The position numbers and the translations under genes are program-made. A stretch of 64,000 nt of DNA from Daphnia pulex. Taxonomy: Eukaryota > Arthropoda > Branchiopoda > Diplostraca > Daphniidae. Positions 23,514 to 34,992 of this stretch are shown one piece after another. The first letter of the stretch is position 1. Each line of letters opens with the position of its first letter. The notes beneath the pieces are model-generated. The model saw nothing but the letters and a program-made list of their open reading frames with translations, was not told where the DNA came from and did no database searches. Location: positions 10,678,001 to 10,742,000 of the forward strand of contig NC_060019.1 of assembly GCF_021134715.1 (NCBI RefSeq), given 5' to 3'.

Positions 23514-23831
23514 CCTCTTGATTTGAGGTATTGCTTTCTGTCACTAAAATTTTAGTTAAAATAACTGTCCTAATAAATGTCCATTCTGCCTACAGAGTAA
23601 CTCCTTTGCTACTTATCATGGATTTCATCCATTGGTGAAAGCCAATGACAACCAGGAGGAAAAGAGTGTGCTGGTCGAATGGGGACTTGCAAGCTTAAGT
23701 CGGAAGCCATAAGGATATGATTAATCGTTCTCGTAATAACTGTTCCTCAACTCTTCGCTCTTTTTCCGGTTTCTCCTACCATCTCCCTGTCTGCAGTCAA
23801 TTAAGGCAGTCTCCCCCTGTCTTGATTGACT
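23514..23831 (+). repeat. Diverged duplicated segment, copy 2
   Basis: Starts with the same 20-base string as 20583-20602 and ends with the hairpin CAGTCAATTAAG/CTTGATTGACT (23794-23805 with 23821-23831). Between them lies the 38-codon exon-like ORF at 23596-23712, which has no counterpart in copy 1. Confidence 0.5.
23596..23712 (+). CDS. Orphan terminal-exon-like ORF
   Basis: After an acceptor (TGCCTACAG at 23587-23595), 38 codons of normal-looking protein run to a TAA at 23710: SNSFATYHGFHPLVKAND, then QEEKSVLVEWGLASLSRKP. No family is recognised and no start exon is assigned. It could be a remnant of a decayed gene. Confidence 0.22.
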   Translation, partial: SNSFATYHGFHPLVKANDNQEEKSVLVEWGLASLSRKP

Positions 23832-23940
23832 CCATGTGCGAGTTTTTAAAGCAATTTATCTCCCAAATAACACAAAAGAAGTTGGTTAGGTTTGTTTTAT
23901 TTGGGTATAAATTGTTTTATAACTTGTACTAATAATCAAA

Positions 23941-24240
23941 TGCCTTGTACCGGACGCTCTGTTTATTAAATTTTTGATATTTTTGGGAAAAATTAATAAA
24001 ATGTATTTAAGTTAATTAAATTAAATTTAATCAAATTACATTTAATTCGATAACATTTAATTTTATCAAATTATCTTTTATTCAATTAAATTAACGTTAT
24101 TTAATAAAATTGTATTTTATTAATTTTATTCAGTAATTTTTTTTTTATTTGATTAAAATTTATACAAATTTAGATTTCGAATTTGAACGAATAATTGTAT
24201 ATTTAACGAGTTTTATACATGATTTGATGAAACAGCAATT
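23941..24240. repeat. AT-rich simple sequence
   Basis: Irregular repeats of AATTTAAT/ATTAAATT units with almost no G or C. No gene. Confidence 0.7.
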
Positions 24241-24719
24241 AAGTTTACAAAATTAAACAAGTAATTTTCAGGTTTAGGTTTCTGGTATGAAGTAAATAAT
24301 TGAAAAATTGCTTTTAGAGTTTAGACAACGAAGACAACCGCACAAAGAACTTTCACCAACATTAATTGCAACATACCACATTGAAAATCTAAATATCAAA
24401 TAGTTCGAATTATACACTACACAGATGAAAACAAAGAAGACAAAATATTGTAGTAGACAAACAAAATTGCACTGGAAAACCAATTGAAGGATAATATCAG
24501 CATCAGCTATTTCGAAGATTTCAGCAGATACAGTATACAAACAGCTTGAACAGGAACCAGACAGCAAAATCACTTAAGATTTCCACCAACTCCTGTGAGA
24601 AGAAAAAGAAAACAGATATTGTAGTTGGCAGTTGTATCAATTGTGACTGATGACTATTTTTCAATAAAATTACACACTTCCCAAATTACTAATAATAAAC
24701 TCATAAATTACCATTTCTA

Positions 24720-25175
24720 GAGGTTTGCTTGCATCTATGGTCCAAGTCTCCCTGCAACACTTCTGGATAACACCACCTTCTCATGAAATGCATGCAGCAG
24801 ATTGCCACTTAACACTGTCACCAAGTCCTGTTAGGATAAAAGCATAATCATTAACTTACATTTAAACTTAAACCAGATGTAAAAACAATGTAAGACAAGA
24901 AAGAAAACATTCAAGTCACAAAAATGAATTATAGATGAAATGCCAGCAGAAGAAAATTCTTTGAGTAACAAGACAAGATTGCATTAAAAGTTCTACCCCT
25001 CTTCAGGATGACACCAGCAATGTAGACTACTTCCAGAAGCTTCAGCCAAACTTGACTTGAACTCTCTTTCACCAGCTGTCTGCAACAAAATCACCTGCAT
25101 GACAGCAATTTAGTTCAGCCTTTACGATATCCTCAAGCTCTTCAGCTGGTAAGGAAAGGAATCTCTCACCTGGAC
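24720..25175 (-). pseudogene. Possible decayed spliced gene, minus strand
   Basis: Three short protein-like stretches lie in order on the minus strand. They are ERFLSLPAEELEDIVKAEL (about 25170-25090), TAGEREFKSSLAEASG (about 25085-25003, after a TTTTGTTGCAG acceptor) and DLVTVLSGNLLHAFHEK (about 24828-24736, after an AG). Each ends in a nearby stop and no start codon or complete frame is seen. The first fragment faintly recalls the BACK region of BTB-Kelch proteins, but this is weak. A pseudogene or a non-coding transcript would explain the pattern. Confidence 0.2.
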
Positions 25176-26739
25176 ATAATTAAGAAAATCAATTGCATTA
25201 TTGCAGAGATATTTATACAATTTAAGTATCTGCATGGGATATACTTACAATCAACCCACACAGGTAACAATGGACAACATTTCAGCCAAATGGACTGCAG
25301 TTGAAGCCAAAGTGGTTAGATTATTAGGTAAGTACTATATCTATACACACAGATGGATAAATACTTTTCCAATTGTTAACTCGAGTGGATGTCTGCAAAA
25401 GCCAGGTGCATTACTAAACTAGAAAACAAAACATTTTATAAGTTACAAATGTACAAAATAATTTCTACAAAAACTTTCTTAATTGGAAACATGAAATAAT
25501 ATGTGACAAAGTTTAATAAACAAAGGTACTAACCTACTAGAATTAGCTAACAAGTACTTAATTACCTTAACAGATTCCCTCCTTTCAAAACATTGCAACA
25601 TAGTAGACCCTCACAAAGACCGTCTTCATGGCACGGCAGCGACCACACTGTGGAGAAAAGGAAATCACCTGCTTTAACAAATAGATTAAAATAGATAAGC
25701 AAATGGGCTTTTCAAACACTCAAAAATCTCACGATTCACTTACTTACTTTAAATTGGTTCACTATCGGTTCAGCTTAGGCGAATGGCGAGAAAATAACTC
25801 ATCTTTTGACGAAACATTCAACATACAGCAAGAGACGACATTTTGGGAAGGCAAATCGAATGATCAGATGGAATTGCCAAATATAAATGGAAGGAACTGT
25901 TATGTTACCTACAATTTCACATAGCACATAATTTCATTGGTAAATGGTCAAGTAAGAATTAGAATAGTAAATTGTCAGGTAAGAAAGTAACTCACAATGA
26001 CTGAGGTGAACGTTATCAAACAACGTCTCAAGAGAAAGACAAGAAAGCCATGCTTTGAAAAATCAAATAAATTTCTTTCAAAGTACACAGTTTCATGCAA
26101 CCAACAAAATTATCTAGCTCATTCCTTTGACTTATCATTCTCAACATTTACCCATCATCACCCCAAAGGAAAGCTTTACAATGTCAAGAACAAAAAATTC
26201 AAAACTAATTTGAAAAAAAAAGATAAAGATTCAATCACGTAAAACCACATCTTAAAATTTAACGAAGAATTACACCACAGTTAAACAAATGAATTTACTC
26301 TCTAGTCTAGTGTAGTTGAAGTAAAATGAAAATGTGATGAAATATCCCATACAGAATATATTGAATTAGACTTGTCTTTAATTGGAAAACATACCAAAAA
26401 TAGTTACCATTCCATTCAAGTTTCTACTTTCTAGTACTAAACAATTTCTGCATACGGACAGCAACGACAGCACTTTCAGGATCAGGACACATGGTCAGAC
26501 GACTCTTTGGGAGTGGGACTGAAATTTTAGGCAAAATAACCTTCAGATTCACACACGACTACAGAATACATCTAATTCACATACACAATAGCATTCACAG
26601 GTGACAATCAAAAAGAAATACCTTTGATCTTCACGATGCAAAACTTTTAAGTTTGATGACTTGCTAAAACACAGACCGTACGGCGTCCCAGTTCTACAGT
26701 CTGCACCTGAATGCCTTGACAGTTGACATATGTACTGAA

Positions 26740-27110
26740 TGCAACACCAAACCCCTCTGGTGGACGAATTTTAATCCCACCTTTTGACAAAAATTCTAAC
26801 CCCAACCCATGCCCCAACCTTTTGACCAAAATTCTAACCCTGCCTTTTAACAAAAATCAACAACTTGTAATCGTAATATTGATAAAACGTAGAAAAAAAA
26901 TTTCGTCACCATAAGGAAATTCCAATCCCAAAAAATGCCCCAACCTTGAGAAAATTATTCTAACCCAACCTTTTGAAAAAAAAAAAAAAAAACCTAACAA
27001 ACTTCAAAAACCACTGGTTATCATAGATATAAGACCAAAAAGTTGATAAAATGTAGAAAAAAACTAACCACCTTCATCCTACTACTTCAAAACGTCGCCA
27101 TAAGGATAAT
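26740..27110. repeat. Imperfect local repeats (CCAACCTTTTGA-type units)
   Basis: Units resembling CCCCAACCTTTTGACCAAAA recur about five times between 26775 and 26975. A larger stretch containing TTGATAAAACGTAGAAAAA and CACCATAAGG (about 26870-26915) recurs as TTGATAAAATGTAGAAAAA and CGCCATAAGG (about 27040-27105). A run of 17 A lies near 26978. No gene is seen here. Confidence 0.55.
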
Positions 27111-27790
27111 CAGATCACTTACATATGAGTTTGTCACATGCTCACTTCTGCAGATTGGCGATATTGGACGATTTGGTTCAGTGACAAGACAAGTGAACTT
27201 CTACATGAATAAACCACCGATCAGTTATCCTAGATTCTCCAGAAGATGGAATGAGAGATGAATCCTTGTAAAGGACAAAAATAACAAGTTTCAGCAATTA
27301 CTTTAATAAATCTAATTTTGGTTGTTACCTGTATTATTTTGATGGCACCTTCAGTAGAATAGAATGATTTTGAACTGAGTGGACAGTAGGCTGCACAACT
27401 CTAAAATTTTTCCTTCTGAAAGTAAAAGAAACATAAAGATTATCAAACATTCACACAGAATTTTAGAAAAAAAAGTGCATGTGACGAAACATCCAAACAT
27501 GCAATTAACATGGAATCATACAGGAAATAGAGAAATAAAAGAGAACTTGGGTAAATGTTCACCAAACTATCATTCAATTCATTTAACTAAAAAAACACTT
27601 TGATACCTTAGACTAACATGGGTAACATGGCAGAACTCCATCGGAAATCGGTAGAAGAGTTGGAGATGTTTCCGTTATTCTTCCAGCGCGAACAAAACTT
27701 TACCAGTCGTCAGTTGCATTTTCTGATTTGGGCTGATTTCATCTTTGTGATCTGAATAATTCTTATTCCATATGCTCGGACTCGGATGAT

Positions 27791-28250
27791 CTATTTGTGA
27801 TTTATAGCTGGCCACTCTTCAACACAACTGAGAAAAGGAAATCGTATTCGATCGCTCGTTTCCAATATCTGCGTACCTCCTAGGAATGGAACGCCTTTTT
27901 CTCCACCACCTTCTTTCTCCAACAAATAATTGTGCTGTCCGTGAACTGTTGATGCTGTAGGCTTGACTAATTTAGAAGGGGTCAACTTCCTGCGGTTGTT
28001 TGGTGTCAGCTCAAAATATCATCTTCTCTTCTGTGTCGATATTAAGAACTGAAGGTTGGTCGATATCTATTTCTCTTATCTTGTCGCGATTATTTCCGTC
28101 GTATACGGCACCATTCGATTTGGGACGGCAAGTTGGTGAAGACGGACCTCCAACCAGGATACCAACAGAAATATGACTATCGATTCTGGTAGCGTTGATC
28201 GCATTTAACCTAGAGCAACTCCAAAAGAGAACTAGTGTTGGATTGGCCAT
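27791..28250 (-). pseudogene. Two adjacent frames suggesting one broken unrecognised gene
   Basis: On the minus strand an ATG at 28250 opens 79 codons, including SHISVGILVGGPSSPTCRP and DKIREIDIDQPSVLNIDTEE, to a TGA at 28011. In the +1 frame the protein-like sequence continues as FELTPNNRRKLTPSKLVKP, then VHGQHNYLLEKEGGGEKG and VPFLGGTQILETSDRIRFPF, to a stop at 27791. A frameshift near 28015 or an unseen small intron (an AG lies at CCGCAG|GAAG) would join them. The protein is not recognised. Normal amino-acid composition over about 150 codons argues against pure chance. Confidence 0.3.
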
Positions 28251-29242
28251 AACGACTGAAGCCTGGGTCCTGTTATCTAGCGCACGACGAATTGTTAGTT
28301 AACTCCAGTCTATCCAGTAGAAGTGCTGCACCACCGGGTCGAACTCAATACCTCGAACCTTGGAACAATAAAGATGAGCGTTACAAGAAAAATTCGTATT
28401 TCAAACAAAAGATACCACAGACAAGGTAGATACACGATGTCAATGCCTTCTCTTCATTTCTTCTTCCTGTGTCGCTCCGTTTTCACATCGAAAATATCGA
28501 TTAGAGGTAAGTCACAAGCAGGTCGGGAGTGGTCCCGCGCAATTCCCTATGGGAAAAAAGGACTTCGTTATCCGTTTTAAGAGAATTGGGGGCAGACTGA
28601 AAAACACATAATAAAAAATTTAATAACACCCTGAGCCATATCCGTTGTACGTTTAGGGAAAACTTCCAAATAAAGTTCTAACCGGATGTGCGATTATGGC
28701 ATGACAAACGTTCAAACCCCTCCACATATTCGTTGATGCCCCAAATGTCTATGTTATGTCCCTCAATATTTCCTTTATCTGTCTGTACAAAATCACTCTA
28801 CCTGTACTAACCTCCTCCTCCCACTAACCTAACGAACTCTCACTCACACATCTACTAACACATGCATTGCAGTATTTAAAGGGTAATTACTTAAGACAGT
28901 TTTAGGGAAGCCAGATCAATTACTCATCGTAAGACGTTTCACGAAGAGTATTGCGGAAAATTGAGAGAGGAAAAGTCAAAGGAAATACGAAAGTGTAACC
29001 TTGAGCTGTCGGCTCTTTCCCGGAGTACTAACGCCTGCGAAATATCAACGATGAATAAAACGTTTGAAGTCCTTTTCCCACTTGGCGTCTAGTGGCGGAA
29101 GTAGTGCGGTGACATGGGCAGCAATTGTTGGAGTCGACGCAACTGGCCAAACAAATAATTATCAAACAAACAGAAAGGGCGAATAATAAGCTCGTGATCC
29201 GAAGATAATTCTGCAGCAGCTGATGAACTGGAGATCATTGCC

Positions 29243-29491
29243 ATGGAAGGACACTGCTGCTGTTCCGGCTGTCGCTCATGCTTCACAATTACTGTCAAGG
29301 GAATCAAATTGAAGATGACTAAATGCGGTCAATCAGCTGAAGAGGAAAGACAGCTTGTTCCCAGTTGGAGTTGTTCGCAGTCGAGACACTGGGTCAGGAT
29401 TACCATTATCGCAAACTTGAAAATACGAATTTGTTCCCTTACATCCTACATTCCAACAGGGGACGATTTCGTTGTCGATGGTATGACGTAA
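29243..29491 (+). CDS. Orphan 82-codon Cys-rich ORF
   Basis: ATG in good context (TTGCCATGGAAG) opens MEGHCCCSGCRSCFTITVKG and continues to a TAA at 29489. The Cys cluster sits at residues 5-13. There is no signal peptide and no recognised family. The opposite strand is also open for part of this length, so a chance frame is possible. Confidence 0.2.
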   Translation: MEGHCCCSGCRSCFTITVKGIKLKMTKCGQSAEEERQLVPSWSCSQSRHWVRITIIANLKIRICSLTSYIPTGDDFVVDGMT

Positions 29492-29614
29492 TAGTTCACT
29501 CATTTATCAAAGTTGCCCCAATGGCGCTGTTAAATACGAACTGAAAGAGAAGGTAAAACTTAAATCAGTTTTGGTTCTATTAAATTATGTCTGTTCTTAC
29601 TTAAAGAGAAGAGT

Positions 29615-29887
29615 TTATCCACTTCTAATTTTCCTGCCCAAATCTTTTGTTAGCTGTGGAATTGATGCAACTTGTTGTACTGGATGGATGAATTCACTGG
29701 ACGAAAGTCTTGAAATCCAAAACAAAAAGTTAACTAAAACACTAGTTTCTTTGGGGATAGCAAGAGGTAGATTTTGCTGCCATTTAACATACTCTAAGAA
29801 GATGGGGCATGCCAACTGCTGAATTTTCCGAACAAATTTATCAGAGGATCTGAGTCCAGCGGAACCAATCTGATGGATTAACTTCAT
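29615..29887 (-). CDS. Hypothetical 90-residue protein or terminal exon
   Basis: On the minus strand an acceptor-like GGAAACTAG is followed directly by ATGAAG at 29887. The frame runs 90 codons (MKLIHQIGSAGLRSSDKF; LEYVKWQQNLPLAIPKETSV; VQQVASIPQLTKDLGRKI) to a TAA at 29615. Composition is that of an ordinary soluble protein, and plus-strand frames here are not protein-like. No family is recognised. It may be the last exon of the minus-strand unit that starts at 30477. Confidence 0.33.
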   Translation of the reverse strand: MKLIHQIGSAGLRSSDKFVRKIQQLACPIFLEYVKWQQNLPLAIPKETSVLVNFLFWISRLSSSEFIHPVQQVASIPQLTKDLGRKIRSG

Positions 29888-30100
29888 CTAGTTTCCAGAG
29901 TTAGGATCAAATGAGCCAAATACATGCATTAATTGCCAAGGCATTATTGACAGCAAGCAGGCATTTTCTCCAGAATGATTCAATATTATTCCTGCACTAT
30001 AGGGTTGCACAACTAACAAAGAGGAGAACACAGAAAATAACTATGAAATGAACTCAGTTACGCTACTCAATCATACTCACTTGATCAGATTCAAAGGCAT

Positions 30101-30477
30101 TTAATTTCTGTCATGAGTGGAGCCACTGATTTGACATTTAAGGAAACAGAAGGCAAGAAGGGGCTGAGTTTCACTTCTTAGCAAACATAGCCTTTGTCCG
30201 CCATTAGTCAGCGGAAAATTTAGTAGAAGGGAGGACAGGTTAGGAATGGTAAAATGGGTACATGTAGAGTGAAATACTTGAGACTGGATCACATGAAAAA
30301 TTACTATAATGATTAGCAAAATTACCTTCGCAATGAAGTGATTATGCATTGGATGAGACATGCCAGAAGTAAAGTAGCAACAAATTCTTCAAAGTTCAAA
30401 CCTTTATTGGCGTGATGGCGTCCCTTCGTCTCATAAGCATGGCCATGCTCGAAGTACTCGACTCGATGTCTCGACAT
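30101..30477 (-). CDS. Candidate small spliced gene (MSRHRVEYFEHGHAY...)
   Basis: A minus-strand ATG at 30477 opens 50 codons plus two bases to a donor (AAG|GTAATT) at 30326. The frame has a His-rich start (MSRHRVEYFEHGHAYETKG) and a hydrophobic stretch (FVATLLLACLIQCIITSL) that could be a membrane anchor. A possible second exon begins after GCGGACAAAG near 30191, with a branch-point-like CTGACTAAT upstream, and reads LCLLRSETQPLLAFCFLKCQ to a stop at 30101. A strong donor (GTGAGT) lies further on at about 30084. The whole looks like a transcribed minus-strand unit, coding or not. Family unknown. Confidence 0.33.
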
Positions 30478-30479
30478 GC

Positions 30480-31795
30480 TCAGAAAGAGAACTCAGAAAC
30501 TAAAGCTACGGAACGGAAAAAAATTTGAAAGACAAAGACAACACCATTGCCAAATATGATCTCTAAACAAGCGAGAAGCGACTAAATATATTTTTAGACA
30601 ACGTCGACAACGTTGCCTATCCTGCGCGGGCTTATCGCAGTTCGCAGAATCGGAATCGGGCAGAATTTTTTTTAATTAACTGTAAATCATTAAATTTTCC
30701 ACTCCTAATTCGGAAGCCTCATACACCTTATTTATAACCAAGGCTGTGCTTAGACAATATACACTAAACAGTCAACGAACTGGATTGCTTTTAAGTGAAA
30801 TAGCCACGGGGTTATTTGAATCAATTATTTCATCGTACATTCGTACCGTACGTCGTTATACTTAATCCCATACTTAGAATAAGTAAAATAACATAAATGT
30901 ATAAACAATAGTACTCTATAAATCTGCTTTAGTTTACTTACGTTCGGTGCAGTTCGAACTATTTATGAGAACATTTACCTAAAGGTAAAATATAAGTCAG
31001 TTTTTGGTTTCTCAAATAAATGCTGGCTGAATCAGTGTTAAAGGCTTTATTCAAGGTTTATCCAAGGTTTATCTGCCAAATTAGAAAGACGAAAGAGAGT
31101 GAGCAAACATAGACTTCTGCTATTTATGTTTCCAGGCTTCCAGCTAACTGTTTGATTTTTGCAGCCAAACTCAGCGACCATACTGAGGCCACATCTGCTT
31201 GTATAATTAAGGAAGTTAAATCAATTAGGAAATTTGACCGCTTCAATCTTAGCTCATAAAGTAAGTATGTTAAACACAAGCATAACTAGCTAACCAAGAA
31301 AACATGAAGTCGTCCATAAGCAACGTCGCATGAAGAGAAAAAAAATCATGTACATCCTTCTACGCAAACCAAGATTAATGGAGGCAGTAATAGCTAGAAT
31401 GGCATAAACTCGCTAGATAGCAGATAGAAACATTTGCTGTAAAACGATCATCAGTAACTTCGAAAGCTGTTGGAAAGTGTCCACTCCATTTCCCAACGCT
31501 ATGCACCCGGGTGTTGGAACTACTAAAAAATACTTCTAGTTTGTTTACCTCAATTGCTCGACACCGTGCCTGATGTGTAAAAAAAATGTTAAAACTCAAT
31601 TTTCAAAACTGTTGATGCGAAATTTTGTACGGATGAAGACATGGATGTCACACATTACAAGCTAGGTGAAACAGAGCATGGGTTTAGGACCGAAATGAAG
31701 CGAATCATATTTTTAACTGTTCAAAGGATGTGAGAAATATTAATAGATCAATTTCCAGGTTCGGTAGTGATCACACAGAAAGTACTGTTCTCTGA
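30480..31795. other. Intergenic, nothing recognised
   Basis: AT-rich sequence between the candidate minus-strand unit and the TFIIB stop codon. No protein-like frame of note; the last few hundred bases should include the TFIIB 3' untranslated region. Confidence 0.5.
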
Positions 31796-33045
31796 TTAAC
31801 GTTGGGGTAGTTGGCTGATAATCAGTTTGAAATCAGGAGGAAAAAGCTCTGCGGCACGAGGGTACATCAATTCATACGATTGGCGGATGGTGACGTCGGC
31901 CACTCCAGCAATATCACCTATCTCTTTCTTTGTCAATTTATTTTCTGAGGCATGGGAAGCCATATAGATGGCGGCTGCAGCAACTGATATTGGTGAACGT
32001 CCAGGAACGACATCAAGCTCCACTGCTTTGCCTCCAATGTGCGATGCGTTTCGTTGGACAACGGCAGGCAATCCTAAAATTAAATGAACGCGTTAAAATT
32101 ATTAACATACATTGTTAAAGGTAACTTTTCTTCATAGCACACCAAGATTTGAGCAGAAACGTGGCATAAAATCCGAGGTTTTGATTATTTCAACTGAAGT
32201 TTCTAGTGCCTTGAGAATCAGTTTGAAACATCTTCCAATTTCTTTCTTGCCTATCTTGCTGACGGCGCAAATTTCCTTGAACGTCCGTGGGACACCTTCT
32301 TGCCTTTGGAAACCAACGAAAAATAAATAAATAAAATACAAAATTTCATTTTAACAGTGCTAAAATAGTTAAATATTTTCTTTAATGGAGTCATACACAC
32401 CTGCAGGCTATGTATAGGCAGGCTGATGCACTAGCATCAGTGCTGTGTCCTTTTAAGTTCTTGCCATCATGAACACTCTTGAATAGAAGATTTGCTCGGT
32501 CAACAATGGTTCTGGGTAAGTTAATACGATCAGCCATGTTGCTTATCTCTTTGAAAGCATTGACAAGAGTTCGGTCTGAGCTGCTCATCTGGATAACAAA
32601 ACAATTGAGGAAGTTAGGTTTAAAATGATAGATTTTACAAACAAAACTTTGGCAAATGAAATTACAGTTTGCCGGTTTTTGTAAACTGCTCCACCAGTCT
32701 CATTAAACGAAGTCCCACCACCACTCGTACTGGGCCCAATTATTGTTGTAAGATTTGTCCCATTCAGGAGAGTGTTTTCTGCCCCACCAACTCGTGAAGG
32801 ATCTGCGTTGCCTGCCTCATTACTGAAAGTTCGCCATTCGGAGCCGACATCAACCACTCTGGAGAAGGCAGAACAAAAATTTAGCCAGGTAAAGTACATA
32901 TTGAAACCCAGAATATCTATTCCAATAACCTGTCTCCAACAACTAAACCACATTCTGAGCAAATTTGGTCGCCAGCATGGCAATCATCAACCAAAGGGGC
33001 ATCGGGATGAGAAGGGCAACAAATCCTACCACGTCCCGATGACAT
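31796..33045 (-). CDS. TfIIB: Transcription initiation factor IIB
   Basis: Five exons on the minus strand: 33045-32930, 32858-32666, 32588-32401, 32303-32143 and 32073-31796. They join cleanly in frame into 311 residues, close to the usual 316. TFIIB bridges TBP-bound promoter DNA and RNA polymerase II and helps choose the start site in the nucleus. The N-terminal zinc ribbon is visible ([20 protein letters not shown], then CSEC at about 32-35), followed by the highly conserved B-reader/linker ([17 protein letters not shown]). The two cyclin folds contain [60 protein letters not shown] and [20 protein letters not shown]. The ATG at 33045 gives the expected distance to the zinc ribbon. Introns are 57-97 bp. 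Identification is secure. Confidence 0.97.
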
Positions 33046-33920
33046 TATTCCTAACAAAAGACTTTAATTCGGAATTCGTAGAAAGTTAGTAGAACGGTAA
33101 TCAGACAACTTTGTGATCGACTCTGTACGCCTGAACTGTTATTTGTCGAGAATTTCGTTTTTATTGTGGTCACGTGTGTGTAGTAATGCTTTTGCTAATA
33201 AAGCTGCACTAAAACAAATATTGCTAACGTTGTTTTTTTAAATCTTACTTTTAAAATTTAATTCTTCATTATTATTATTAATTAGTACACTTGAATTTAT
33301 AAAATTCAAATATTTTCAATAGCTCCTTTTAGGTTACATATAATATTACATTATTTCAAGCAAAAAAGTTGACAACCCCACGAACGCACGAAGTCACGAT
33401 CGTTTTTTTAAATGTGTTCAAAATAAATCTGTTTACGTTTGCTCAGGGTTTGCTAACATATGATAAAACAGTTTTCGAGTGATTGAATTCGAAAATCTGT
33501 GTGGTTTCAACAGTATCCATAATGAAAAGAACGAGAATTTTACCTAGAAAAGGTTTGCACCCTTGCACAAGCATTCCATTTTTTTTTTGTAAACTGGTTC
33601 TAGGTGAGATGAGTTATTAGAGATGGTTTCTTCCCATATCCGAATAACACTGAATTGATTAATTCTTTAAAAAAAATCTTAATTGTAGAGGGAGGGATGG
33701 GAAATTGATGTTTGAAAATAAACAATTGCCCAATCATTGCTGTAATAAATTGTATTTCTGAATTAATTTCTCATTTGTTATAAGTATTCTAGTATCATAT
33801 AAGAGATTATGATCCACATATTCTGGGAAAAATATCTTGAGCCTACGATAGATTACGCTGTTCAACCCCTGGTTGAAATGCGTTACAAGATCGGTAGAAA
33901 ATAGAAAGCGTGTTCATCGT
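33046..33920. other. Intergenic between TFIIB and the Ala-rich gene
   Basis: AT-rich. It should hold the TFIIB promoter and the 3' end of the Ala-rich gene. No coding frame is supported. Confidence 0.5.
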
Positions 33921-34918
33921 TTAGTAGCGAGAACCAGTAGATACATGGCTAATGGTTTTCTGGACTGTTGTGTACGATCCCTGACCACCATGCACATGTC
34001 CGACAATTGCATTAGCTTGCGCACCCTGGGCAGCAGCATAGGCCTGAGTAAAATAGAATTTAAAAATTATGAATACCAAGTGAAAACAGCTGGAGAATTA
34101 AAAACAAAAATCCTACCTTCTCTGCTGCGAACTGGGCACCAGCTAGGTCGGACAAAACAGCTTGATGCTTGTAAGCCAAAGCCTGGGCGTTTGCTTGTGC
34201 TTGGTAGGCCATTTGAGATTGAGAAGCTTGCTGGGCTTGAGCGGCGTGTAAAGAAGCAATCGCTTGGGCGGCATGGGCGTGGGCAGCCTTTGCAGCCGCC
34301 ATCAATGCTTGAGCCTGTTGTAAAGCCTGGACCTTAGTGGCTTCAGCTGATTGAACAGCCTGGGCGGCTTGAGCAGCTTGGGCTGATTCGGCAAACGCAG
34401 CGGCCTGTGCGGCCTGTGTAGCTTGAGATATCTGGGCGGCTTGAGCTTGTTTCGCAGCTACAATAGCTTGAGCTTGTTGAGCTGCAAGGGTTGCTTGGGC
34501 TGCTAGGGTAGCTTTAGCTTGATGAGCAGCTTGGGCTCCAGCGGCGTACTGAGCATTGTGAGCTGCCTTGGCCACATTGGCAGCTTGCTGGGCGATAGCT
34601 GCAGCACCACCGTAACCAACTCCGTATCCAATATTTGTCACACCCCCGTGCCCATTTTCGTACCCGCGCTTGTCCTTCACCAGTCGAATAAAAAACAATT
34701 TTATATCAGAAAATCAGAAATTTTGTAAATTATAACTTACTCGAGGAGTATCATCTGCAGCATTGGTCTTCTCTTCAGATTCAGCACTCACTACGGCGAT
34801 GAAACCTATAAATCAATAAAATTTAATATAGTCAGATTGATTTTTTATATTACTAAAGATTTAGAAGACAAAATCAAACTGTACCGATTACTGCAATCAA
34901 AACTAAAGTGAATTTCAT
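33921..34918 (-). CDS. Secreted alanine/glutamine-rich repetitive protein
   Basis: Four exons on the minus strand, 34918-34885, 34805-34741, 34674-34117 and 34043-33921, give 259 residues. Exon 1 and the start of exon 2 encode a clear signal peptide (MKFTLVLIAVIGFIAVVSA, cleavage likely after residue 19). After an acidic linker (ESEEKTNAADDTPR) and DKRGYENGHGG comes a short Gly/Tyr segment (NIGYGVGYGG). About 170 residues of Ala-Gln-rich repeats follow, built on AAQAAQ/AQAAHQA units (for example ISQATQAAQAAAFAESAQAA), lacking Cys and Pro. A conserved-looking tail follows: NAIVGHVHGGQGSYTTVQKT. Composition resembles structural secreted proteins such as cuticle, adhesive or silk-like components, and the repeats would favour helices. 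Which of these it is cannot be decided, and no orthologue is named. Exon joins are all in frame with canonical borders. Confidence 0.82.
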
Positions 34919-34992
34919 TTTTTTAAAGAATGTAGTTTGTTGACGGAGACTCAAAGCTATAATTGTCCTTCTTGGGCAAATGATAGTCGAAG

